Of a DNA stretch of 64,000 nt, positions 15,072 to 22,572 are shown piece after piece. The notes beneath the pieces were generated by a model. The model worked only from the letters and a program-made list of their open reading frames with translations, had not been told where the DNA came from and did not search any database. Within the stretch, counting starts at the first letter, position 1. Each line of letters opens with the position of its first letter. Made by a program: the position numbers and the translations under genes. This DNA comes from CAZJHX01 sp964545715. GTDB taxonomy: Bacteria; Myxococcota_A; UBA9042; GCA-2863065. The stretch covers positions 5,563-69,562 of the forward strand of contig CAZJHX010000041.1 in NCBI GenBank assembly GCA_964545715.1, in the 5' to 3' direction.

Positions 15072-16471
15072 TACGAGGGCTGATGATAGCTGCGCTGCTG
15101 CTGACCGCATGCAGTGATGAGGATGGTCCGACGTCGTTGGTATCGGATGTCGACGCGGACGGGGTGCCGGACTTTCGGGACAACTGCGTGCAGGTCGCCA
15201 ACGCGGATCAGGCGAACGTGGACGGCGATACCCTGGGCGACGCCTGTGACAACTGCACGGACTCCAAGAACGACGATCAGGCCGACACCGACAAGGACGG
15301 CGTGGGCAACGCGTGTGACAACGACAACGACAACGACGGCCATGCGGACGACGACGACAACTGTAAGTTCGACGCCAACGAGGACCAGAAGGACGGGGAC
15401 AAGGACGGGGCGGGCGACGCGTGCGACAACTGCGACAAACTGGAGAATCCCGATCAGAAGGACGAGGATCAGGACGGGGTGGGCGACCTGTGCGACATCT
15501 GTCCCGAAGATTCCAACACCCTCCAGAACAACAGTGACCAGGACACGTTCGGCGACGCGTGTGACAAGTGCCCCGACGTCACCGATGAGGACCAGAAGGA
15601 CAAGGACAAGGACGGCCGCGGCGACAAATGCGACAACTGCATAGAAACGCCGAACGCGCCGCAGCTCGATTTTGATCAGGACGGACTCGGCAATCGCTGC
15701 GATCCGGACGCCGATGGCGACTCGGTCGACGATGAAGAAGACAACTGCCTTCTCAACGCCAACCCCGAGCAGAAGGATGGTGACGACGATGGCATCGGCG
15801 ATGCCTGCGACAAATGCCCTGACAAAGAGGACGACGGCGCTGACCAGGACGAAGACGGACTACCCGACGCCTGCGACAACTGCCCCAAAGATGCCAACAA
15901 GGGACAGGAAGACGACGACGATGACAACGTCGGAGACGCCTGCGATACCGATCAGGACAACGACGGCGTCGATGAGCCGGGGGACAACTGCCCGACGACG
16001 CCCAACGCCGATCAGAAGGATAGCGACGATGACGGTCTAGGCGACGCGTGCGATCCGTGTCCCGGCGGCGGCATCACAACGGGGCCGGACAAGGATGGCG
16101 ACGGTGTCTCCGATGACTGCGACAACTGCGAAGCCACGGCGAACCCGGACCAGGAGGACAACGACAAGGACGGCGTCGGCAACGCATGCGACAAGTGCAA
16201 AGACCACGTGGATCCGGAGCAGAAAGACACCGACGGCGACGGCTTCGGCGATGCATGCGACACGTGCCCGGACATTGAGGATCCCGAGCAGCCCAACAGC
16301 GACGGGGACAAGTACGGCGATCTCTGCGACGTGTGCCCGCTAATAGCCAACAACGGCCAGGAGGACCAGGACAAGGACGGCCTCGGCGACGTCTGCGACA
16401 ACTGCCCCACGATCGCCAACCCCGACCAGTTGGACTTGAACAACGACGGGATCGGAGATGCGTGCAACTAG
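15068..16471 (+). CDS. Lipoprotein made of thrombospondin type 3 repeats
   Basis: 467 aa. An N-terminal lipoprotein signal (MIRGLMIAALLLTAC, lipid-modified Cys at residue 15) is followed directly by TSP3 repeats to the last residue. These are alternating DxDxDGxxDxxDNC and NxDQxDxDxDGxGDACD units, with 17 CD/CN-type repeat ends visible. TSP3 repeats bind many Ca2+ ions, and no enzymatic or anchoring domain follows. This should be a calcium-loaded rod tethered to the outer membrane (location inferred). Repeats are encoded with biased gac/aac-rich DNA. Its ATG overlaps the crotonase stop by 4 nt and it ends 27 nt before bioB. Confidence 0.88.
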   Translation: MIRGLMIAALLLTACSDEDGPTSLVSDVDADGVPDFRDNCVQVANADQANVDGDTLGDACDNCTDSKNDDQADTDKDGVGNACDNDNDNDGHADDDDNCKFDANEDQKDGDKDGAGDACDNCDKLENPDQKDEDQDGVGDLCDICPEDSNTLQNNSDQDTFGDACDKCPDVTDEDQKDKDKDGRGDKCDNCIETPNAPQLDFDQDGLGNRCDPDADGDSVDDEEDNCLLNANPEQKDGDDDGIGDACDKCPDKEDDGADQDEDGLPDACDNCPKDANKGQEDDDDDNVGDACDTDQDNDGVDEPGDNCPTTPNADQKDSDDDGLGDACDPCPGGGITTGPDKDGDGVSDDCDNCEATANPDQEDNDKDGVGNACDKCKDHVDPEQKDTDGDGFGDACDTCPDIEDPEQPNSDGDKYGDLCDVCPLIANNGQEDQDKDGLGDVCDNCPTIANPDQLDLNNDGIGDACN

Positions 16472-16485
16472 TCGTGACGCGGTGC

Positions 16486-16491
16486 TATCGT
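16486..16491 (+). promoter_or_regulatory. Candidate -10 box (TATCGT) for the biotin operon
   Basis: TATCGT ends 7 nt before the GTG at 16499, placing the probable transcription start on the bioB start codon. Its presence between the TSP3 gene and bioB suggests the biotin operon has its own promoter. No BirA-type operator was recognised. Confidence 0.4.
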
Positions 16492-16498
16492 GCGCGCC

Positions 16499-17479
16499 GT
16501 GAACTGGCATCGACTGGCTGACAATGCCCTGGCGGGCAATCCTCCATCGCCCGATGAGGCGATGGCTGTCCTTTGCAGCTCGGACGACGAGCTGCTCCAG
16601 GTGCTGGACGCCGCCTTCAAGGTGCGGCGCCATCATCACGGGCGCGACGTGCGCGTGCATGTGCTGCAAAACGCCAAGAGCGGCGTGTGTCCCGAGGACT
16701 GCGGCTTTTGCAGTCAATCGCTCAAAGCGGACTCCGGCGTCGAGCGCTATCGTATGCAGACGGTCGACGAGTTGGTGGCCGGTGCGCGCCGGGCGCGGTC
16801 GATGGGCGCGGTGACGTACTGCATGGTTACGGCTACGCGTGGCCCCTCCAGCGCTGAGCTGGACACGGTTTGCGAGGCGGTGCGGCGTATCAAAAGCGAG
16901 ATGGGGCTGTCGATCTGCACCTCGTTGGGGCTGCTGACACCCGAGCAGGCCACCACATTGGCGGGTGCGGGCGTCGATCGCTTCAACCACAACCTGGAGA
17001 CGTCGCGGCGGCACTTTGACAAGGTCGTCAGCACACACGACTACGACGATCGGATCGCGACCGTCCGGGCGGCGACGGCGGCAGGCATGCAGGCGTGCTG
17101 CGGCGGCATCATCGGCATGGGCGAGGGGCTGCAGGACCGCGTCGACATGGCGTTTGAGCTGCGCGAGCTGCGTGTGGCGTCCATCCCGATCAACTTTCTG
17201 GATCCCAGGCCCGGGACGCCGTTGTCCGATCAGACCAAGACGCCGCCGGCGGACTGCCTGCGGGCGCTGGCGATGTTCCGCCTGGTCAACCCGGAGGCGG
17301 ATATCCGAGTGGCGGGCGGGCGTGAGGCGGTGCTGCAGACCATGCAGTCGCTGGCGCTGTACCCAGCCAACTCGATCTTTGCGTCGGGCTACCTCACCAC
17401 GGACGGACAGGGATGCGACAAGGACGTCGCGATGATCGAGGCAGCCGGGTTCCGGGTCGCTGAGATCGTCGCCGCATGA
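16499..17479 (+). CDS. bioB: Biotin synthase
   Basis: 326 aa. Radical-SAM enzyme converting dethiobiotin to biotin. The CxxxCxxC cluster motif is Cys64, Cys68, Cys71 (GVCPEDCGFCSQS), followed by family blocks VTYCMVTATRGPS, DRFNHNLETSRRHF, ACCGGIIGMGEG and PINFLDPRPGTPL. GTG at 16499 is preferred over GTG at 16490 because it gives the usual short N-terminus (MNWHRLADNAL) and fits a -10 box 7 nt upstream. It is first of five overlapping genes; its stop overlaps the bioA ATG (ATGA). Confidence 0.95.
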   Translation: MNWHRLADNALAGNPPSPDEAMAVLCSSDDELLQVLDAAFKVRRHHHGRDVRVHVLQNAKSGVCPEDCGFCSQSLKADSGVERYRMQTVDELVAGARRARSMGAVTYCMVTATRGPSSAELDTVCEAVRRIKSEMGLSICTSLGLLTPEQATTLAGAGVDRFNHNLETSRRHFDKVVSTHDYDDRIATVRAATAAGMQACCGGIIGMGEGLQDRVDMAFELRELRVASIPINFLDPRPGTPLSDQTKTPPADCLRALAMFRLVNPEADIRVAGGREAVLQTMQSLALYPANSIFASGYLTTDGQGCDKDVAMIEAAGFRVAEIVAA

Positions 17480-18744
17480 CTGAGGATCTCAAGCAGCTGA
17501 CGGCGTGGGATCGCGCCCACGTCTGGCACCCGTTTACGCCCCACTCGGTCTATGGCGACGAAGACCCGCTCATGATCGTGGCCGCTGAGCGCCACACGCT
17601 GATCAACGCGGACGGGCGACGCCTTCTGGACGGCGTCAGCTCGCTTTGGTGCAACCTGATCGGGCACCGCCGGCCCGAGATCGACGCGGCGGTCAAAGCG
17701 CAGCTGGACAAGGTGGCGCACTCCACCTTTCTGGGCAACGCCAGCGCGCCGGCGGTTCGCCTGGCGCGACGACTTGTGGAGCTGGCGCCCGAGCCGCTGA
17801 GCCGGGTCTTCTTCTCCGACAACGGGTCGACCGCGGTCGAGGCGGCGCTGAAGATGGCGTTTCAGTACCACCAGCAAAACGGGGCCGAAGAGCGGGGCGT
17901 CTTTCTGACGCTTGGCAACGCGTATCACGGGGACACGATCGGCAGCGTGTCGGTGGGCGGCATCGCGCTGTTTCATCAGGTCTACGGCAAGCTGCTGTTC
18001 GACACGATCACCGCGCCCACGCCCGACGACCTGATCGCGCTTGCCGCCGAGCACGGCGATCGGCTGGCCGCGATCGTGATCGAGCCCGGCTTGCAAGGCG
18101 CCGCGGGCATGCTCACCCAGCCCGCGGGGTTCTTGCGGCGGGTGCGCGAGGCCGCTGATCGGGCCGGCACGTTCCTCATTTTCGACGAAGTGGCCGTCGG
18201 CATGGGCCGCACCGGGGCGATGTTCTGCTGCCAGACCGAGGGTGTGGCGCCGGATTTCCTATGCCTGGCCAAGGGGCTGACCGGCGGCTACGTGCCGTTG
18301 GCGGCGACGCTGACGACCGAGCGTGTGTTTGAGGGCTTTCTGGGGCCGCCAGAGGCGGGGCGCACGTTCTTTCACGGCCACACGTACACCGGCAATCAGC
18401 TGGGTGCGGCGGCTGCGCTGGCGACGCTGGACGTTCTGGAGCGCGAGCAGATCGTGGAGCAGGTGCCCGGCAAGGCCCGGTTGCTGGCCTCCAAGCTCGC
18501 GCGCCTGCGTGCGCGCCCAGGTGTCGTCGACATCCGACAGCTGGGCCTGATGGCCGGCGTGGAGCTGGCCCCGGGGCCGGCGCGCACCGGCGTCAAGGTC
18601 TGCCTGGCCGCCCGCAAGCACGGGGTGTTTCTGCGGCCGCTGGGGGACGTGATCGTGCTGGTGCCGCCGCTGACGATCACCGAGTCCGAGCTGGAGACGC
18701 TGGTGCACGCCATCGACTGCGGCATCCGGGAGGTGCTGGGGTGA
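17476..18744 (+). CDS. bioA: Adenosylmethionine-8-amino-7-oxononanoate aminotransferase
   Basis: 422 aa, PLP-dependent class III aminotransferase making 7,8-diaminopelargonate from KAPA. N-terminal WHPFTPHSVYGD is characteristic of BioA; LFSD-type block VFFSDNGSTAVEAALKMA, metal/PLP region LIFDEVAVGMGRTG, and Schiff-base Lys266 in LCLAKGLTGGYVPLAA are present. Starts in a 4-nt overlap with bioB and ends in a 4-nt overlap with bioD. Confidence 0.95.
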   Translation: MTEDLKQLTAWDRAHVWHPFTPHSVYGDEDPLMIVAAERHTLINADGRRLLDGVSSLWCNLIGHRRPEIDAAVKAQLDKVAHSTFLGNASAPAVRLARRLVELAPEPLSRVFFSDNGSTAVEAALKMAFQYHQQNGAEERGVFLTLGNAYHGDTIGSVSVGGIALFHQVYGKLLFDTITAPTPDDLIALAAEHGDRLAAIVIEPGLQGAAGMLTQPAGFLRRVREAADRAGTFLIFDEVAVGMGRTGAMFCCQTEGVAPDFLCLAKGLTGGYVPLAATLTTERVFEGFLGPPEAGRTFFHGHTYTGNQLGAAAALATLDVLEREQIVEQVPGKARLLASKLARLRARPGVVDIRQLGLMAGVELAPGPARTGVKVCLAARKHGVFLRPLGDVIVLVPPLTITESELETLVHAIDCGIREVLG

Positions 18745-19403
18745 CGCGCTTCTTTGTGATCACCGGCACCGACACGGGCGTGGGCAAGACCCATGTCACC
18801 TGCGGCTTGGCGCGCGCACTGGTCGCCGCCGGGCGGTCCGTGTGCGCCATCAAGCCGATCGAGAGTGGCGTTGGCGACTACCTCGTGCCGACCTCGGTCG
18901 AGGACGGCGTGCTGTTGGCTGCTGCGACGGGTCAGCAGGCGCCGCGGGCCGCGTTGTTGCGCCTCAAAGCCCCGCTGGCGCCTCCCGTGGCTGCCGATCG
19001 AGAGCAGGTCACCATCGAGCTCAAAGCGCTGCTGGCGTCGGCGCGGGACTACGCCGCGGACTGCGAGCTTGCGCTGGTCGAGGGGGCCGGGGGACTGCTG
19101 GCGCCGCTGACCTGGGACGCCAACGCCCTGGACGTGGCGCGGGCGCTGGAGGCTCAGACGCTGGTGGTCGCCGCGGATAAGCTGGGGACCATCAACCACA
19201 CCCTGCTTACGCTGAAAACGCTGGACGACGCCGGTGTCGCCGTGGCGGGCGTGGTGCTGAGCGAGCCGGCGAAGGCCGACGAGTCGACCGGCTTCAATGC
19301 GCGTGTCATCGAGCGCGTCTGGGGCCGCGATCGGGTCGCGATGATCCCGCATTATCCAGTCCCCGAAGAGCACTTGGACGTCGTGCTGGGGTGGCTGGCG
19401 TGA
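18741..19403 (+). CDS. bioD: ATP-dependent dethiobiotin synthetase
   Basis: 220 aa, GTG start overlapping the bioA stop (GTGA). Forms the ureido ring of dethiobiotin from diaminopelargonate, CO2 and ATP. P-loop FVITGTDTGVGKTHVTCGLA at the N-terminus, catalytic KPIESGV block, VEGAGGLLAPLT, and the late LNTL-equivalent TINHTLLTLKTL are all present. Length is normal. Confidence 0.95.
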   Translation: MTRFFVITGTDTGVGKTHVTCGLARALVAAGRSVCAIKPIESGVGDYLVPTSVEDGVLLAAATGQQAPRAALLRLKAPLAPPVAADREQVTIELKALLASARDYAADCELALVEGAGGLLAPLTWDANALDVARALEAQTLVVAADKLGTINHTLLTLKTLDDAGVAVAGVVLSEPAKADESTGFNARVIERVWGRDRVAMIPHYPVPEEHLDVVLGWLA

Positions 19404-20527
19404 GCCGCTGGGTCGATCGCGCGCTGAGCGACCTGGAGCGCAAGAACCGCCTGCGCGGGCTCCTGCCGTTGTCCCCTCGATCCGCGGTCCACGTGGAGGC
19501 GGCCGGGCGCCCGGTAACCCTGTTTTCCTCCAACGACTATCTCGGCCTGTCCATGCACCCCACGGTGCGTGAGGCGGCGGCGACCGCGGCTGCGCAATGG
19601 GGGATGGGCCCACGCGGCTCGGCCTTGATCTGTGGCTACACCGACGCGCACGCGGCTTTGGAGGCGGACCTGGCGGCGCTGAAAGGCACGGAGGCGGCGC
19701 TGGTCTTTCCGACCGGCTACGCGGCCAATATCGGTGTTTTGAGCGCGCTGGGCTCGCCGCAGACGGAGATCTTCAGCGATGCGTTGAATCACGCTTCGAT
19801 CATCGACGGCTGCCGCCTGGCGCGCTGTCCGGTGCAGGTCTATCGCCACGCGGACATGGACCACCTCGAGGCGCTGCTGGCGGCGAGCACCGCGTCGCGA
19901 AAGGTCATCGCGACGGACGCGCTGTTCAGCATGGACGGAGACGCCGCGCCGCTGCGGGCCCTGGCTGAGCTGAAGGTGCGCTACGACGCGACGCTGGTGG
20001 TGGATGAGGCCCACGCCACGCTGCTTTATGGTGCGACCGGCGCCGGGCTGATCGAGGCGACGGGAACGGGCGACAGCGTCGACTTTCAGGTCGGCACGCT
20101 GAGCAAGGCGGTCGGAGCCCAGGGCGGCTTCATCGCGTGCTCGCGGCAGCGCAGGACGTGGCTTTTGAACACCGCGCGCAGCTACGTGTTCAGCACCGCG
20201 CTACCGATCCCGGTTATCGAGGCCGCGCGCGCTGCGCTGGACGTGGCTGCGGACGGCGTGGTTCGCGGTCGGTTGTGGGACCGGGTCGGCGAGCTGTCCG
20301 ATGGGTTGGGGCGTACGCTGACCAGCCCGATCGCGCCGATCATCTTAGGAGAGGAGGCGGCGGCGCTGGCGGCCGGTCGGGCGCTGCTGGAGGCGGGTAT
20401 TCACGCGACACCCATTCGTCCGCCGACGGTGCCGCCCGGGACGTGTCGGCTGCGGGTGACGGTGTCCGCCGCGCATCAGACAGAGGACGTGGCGGCGCTG
20501 GTCGCCGCGCTGAAGGGGCTGCCATGA
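19400..20527 (+). CDS. bioF: 8-amino-7-oxononanoate synthase
   Basis: 375 aa. PLP enzyme condensing pimeloyl thioester with alanine to KAPA. FSSNDYLGLSMHP, GSALICGYTDAHAALE, SDALNHASIIDG, VVDEAHATLLYG and Schiff-base Lys236 in VGTLSKAVGAQGGF are visible. GTG at 19400 (MSRWVDRAL) is chosen because it overlaps the bioD stop (GTGA), like its neighbours; a GTG 9 nt upstream is also in frame. The last base pairs overlap the ATG of the aromatic-pathway fusion gene. No pimeloyl-ACP genes (bioC/bioH) are in the window. Confidence 0.93.
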   Translation: MSRWVDRALSDLERKNRLRGLLPLSPRSAVHVEAAGRPVTLFSSNDYLGLSMHPTVREAAATAAAQWGMGPRGSALICGYTDAHAALEADLAALKGTEAALVFPTGYAANIGVLSALGSPQTEIFSDALNHASIIDGCRLARCPVQVYRHADMDHLEALLAASTASRKVIATDALFSMDGDAAPLRALAELKVRYDATLVVDEAHATLLYGATGAGLIEATGTGDSVDFQVGTLSKAVGAQGGFIACSRQRRTWLLNTARSYVFSTALPIPVIEAARAALDVAADGVVRGRLWDRVGELSDGLGRTLTSPIAPIILGEEAAALAAGRALLEAGIHATPIRPPTVPPGTCRLRVTVSAAHQTEDVAALVAALKGLP

Positions 20528-22392
20528 TCATCGTATTGAAGCCGGATGCGCTGCCGCGGGAGATCGAGGCGGTCTCGGCCAAAGTGAAGGCGCTGGGGTG
20601 CGAGACGCTGCCGATCGAGGGCGCGGAGCGGTCCGTATTGGCTGTGCTGGGCGTGGCCGGCTTTGATCCGCGGGAGCTTCAGGCGATGCCGGGCGTGGTC
20701 CAGGTGTTGCGTGTGGGGCGGCCGTACAAGCTGGCCAGTCGCGAGGTGCGGCCGGACCGGACGGTCGTGCAGGTGGGGGACGTGTCGATCGGCGGCGAGC
20801 AGGTCGTGATCATGGCCGGCCCGTGCTCGGTCGAGAACCGCGACATGCTGCTGACCACCGCGCGGGAGTGCGCCGCGGCCGGCGTGACGGTGCTTCGCGG
20901 CGGCGCCTTCAAGCCGCGGACCTCCCCGTACGCGTTTCAGGGGCTCGGCGAAGAGGGGCTGAAGCTGCTGGCCCAGGCTCGTGAGCTGACCGGGTTGCAG
21001 GTGATCACCGAGGTGGTGTCCCCGGCCCAGGTCGAGTTGGTGGCCGGCTACTCGGACATCCTCCAGATCGGCGCCCGCAACATGCAGAACTATGCGCTGT
21101 TGAAGGAGTGCGCTCTCATCGACAAGCCCGTGATGCTGAAGCGGGGCATCGCGGCGACTATCGACGAGTGGCTGCAGGCCGCCGAGTACATCCTGGCGGG
21201 CGGCACGAACCAGAACGTGATGCTGTGCGAGCGCGGTATTCGCACGTTTGGTCGGGCGACGCGCAACACGCTGGACCTCAACGCCATCCCGGTGCTTCGG
21301 GAGCGCACGCACCTGCCGATTATCGTGGATCCAAGCCACGGGACCGGGGTGCGAGCCTATGTGGCGCCGATGGCGCGTGCGGCGATCGCGGCGGGCGCGG
21401 ACGGCATCATCGTCGAGGTGCATCCCGACCCCAAAGTGGCGCTGTCGGACGGCGCTCAGAGCCTGCTCTTTGACCAGCTGCGCGCGCTCATCCGCGACCT
21501 GCAGACCATCGCGCCCGTCGTGGGGCGGCGCCTGGATCTGCGGACCACGCGGCCGATCGAAGTGACCAGCGATCCGGATGCGGCGGAGGCGCGCTGCGCG
21601 TTTCAAGGGGAGAACGGGGCGTTCAGCCAGGCCGCTGCCCGGCAGGTCTTCGGCGCGGGCGTGACGACCCTGCCGTGCCAGAGCTTTCGCAGCACGTTTG
21701 AGGCCGTCGTCTCGGGTCGCGCGCCGTACGGCATCGTGCCGGTGGAGAACACGCTGGGCGGGGCGATTCACGAAAACTTCGACCACCTGCGCGAGTACGA
21801 CGTCAGCGTGGTCGGGGAGCACAAGCTGCGGGTGGTGCACAACTTGATCGCCAATCGCGGGGCCCGGCTGGAGGATTTGACCAAGATCTACGCCCATCCG
21901 CAGGCGGCCGCGCAGTGTGACGAGCTGCTGCGGGCCCACCCGGAGTGGACGGTCTATCAGGTGTACGACACCGCGGGGGCCGCGATGATGATTCAGCAGG
22001 AGGGCGGCGTGGACGGCGCGGCGATCGCCGGCAAGCGGGTGGCCGCGCAGCTGGGCATGACCGTACTGCGCGAGGAGATCGAGAGCCATCCGGAGAACTA
22101 CACGCGCTTTCTGGTGATCGCCGCCGGGACGGTCGCGCCGTCGGAGTCCGCGGATAAATCATCGCTGGTCTACGACACCGCGGACAAACCGGGGGCCCTG
22201 TTGGACACTTTGAAGGTGTTTGCGGATCATGGGGTGAACCTGTGCAAGCTGGAAAGTCGCCCCATCCCGGGCCGCCCGTGGGAGTATCGCTTTCATGTGG
22301 ACGTCATGGGTCGGGCGACAGACGAGCTTATCGCTGATCTGCAGGAGCACGTGACCGAATTGAAAGTCCTGGGAGTCTACCCGAGTGCGTAG
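20524..22392 (+). CDS. Fused DAHP synthase (type I beta) - prephenate dehydratase with ACT domain
   Basis: 622 aa. Residues 1-68 form the ferredoxin-like domain of type I beta DAHP synthases; 80-340 is the synthase barrel (VIMAGPCSVE, GGAFKPRTSPYAFQG, IVDPSHGTGVR, IIVEVHPDPKVALSDG). From residue 358 a complete prephenate dehydratase begins (CAFQGENGAFSQAA, VPVENTLGGAIHENFD, ENYTRFLVI), followed at 545-622 by an ACT domain with KPGALLDTL and the Phe-binding ESRP motif. One polypeptide thus carries the first step of the shikimate pathway and the phenylpyruvate-forming step, with a Phe sensor. Separate enzymes, or fusions to chorismate mutase, are the usual arrangements. The ATG overlaps the bioF stop (ATGA), so it is co-translated with biotin genes. 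No frameshift is visible at the junction. Confidence 0.92.
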   Translation: MIIVLKPDALPREIEAVSAKVKALGCETLPIEGAERSVLAVLGVAGFDPRELQAMPGVVQVLRVGRPYKLASREVRPDRTVVQVGDVSIGGEQVVIMAGPCSVENRDMLLTTARECAAAGVTVLRGGAFKPRTSPYAFQGLGEEGLKLLAQARELTGLQVITEVVSPAQVELVAGYSDILQIGARNMQNYALLKECALIDKPVMLKRGIAATIDEWLQAAEYILAGGTNQNVMLCERGIRTFGRATRNTLDLNAIPVLRERTHLPIIVDPSHGTGVRAYVAPMARAAIAAGADGIIVEVHPDPKVALSDGAQSLLFDQLRALIRDLQTIAPVVGRRLDLRTTRPIEVTSDPDAAEARCAFQGENGAFSQAAARQVFGAGVTTLPCQSFRSTFEAVVSGRAPYGIVPVENTLGGAIHENFDHLREYDVSVVGEHKLRVVHNLIANRGARLEDLTKIYAHPQAAAQCDELLRAHPEWTVYQVYDTAGAAMMIQQEGGVDGAAIAGKRVAAQLGMTVLREEIESHPENYTRFLVIAAGTVAPSESADKSSLVYDTADKPGALLDTLKVFADHGVNLCKLESRPIPGRPWEYRFHVDVMGRATDELIADLQEHVTELKVLGVYPSA

Positions 22393-22393
22393 C

Positions 22394-22572
22394 GGGGTGA
22401 GTCATGGATTCGTAGTGTTTCCGCGGGCGCTTTCGCCCGCTGGCTGCGTCGAGTCGCTGCCGCACAGGTCGCCGACTCGCGCTCGACGGGCCTATGGGCC
22501 CGCCTTCGCGCGCTCTCCTTGCCAGCGGACGAAATCGCCGCGCGGAAACACTACGAATCCATGACTCACCCC
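22394..22572. repeat. Long inverted repeat (32-bp perfect arms, about 52 bp near-perfect)
   Basis: 22394-22425 (starting GGGGTGAGTCATGGATT) is the exact reverse complement of 22541-22572. Inward the match continues through 22444/22522 with one extra base and two mismatches. The 75-80 nt centre holds further short palindromes (cgagtcg/cgactcg; gggcctatgggccc). It begins 2 nt after the stop of the aromatic fusion gene, and its right arm contains the ATG of the kinase gene. It could be a MITE/REPIN-like non-autonomous element or a very large terminator/regulatory hairpin. A TAGC flanks each side (offset by two bases on the right), a weak hint of target duplication. Confidence 0.85.

Noticed and set aside
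16463..16498. BirA operator upstream of bioB
   Set aside because: No dyad matching known biotin operators (TTGTAAACC-type) is present in the 27-nt gap.
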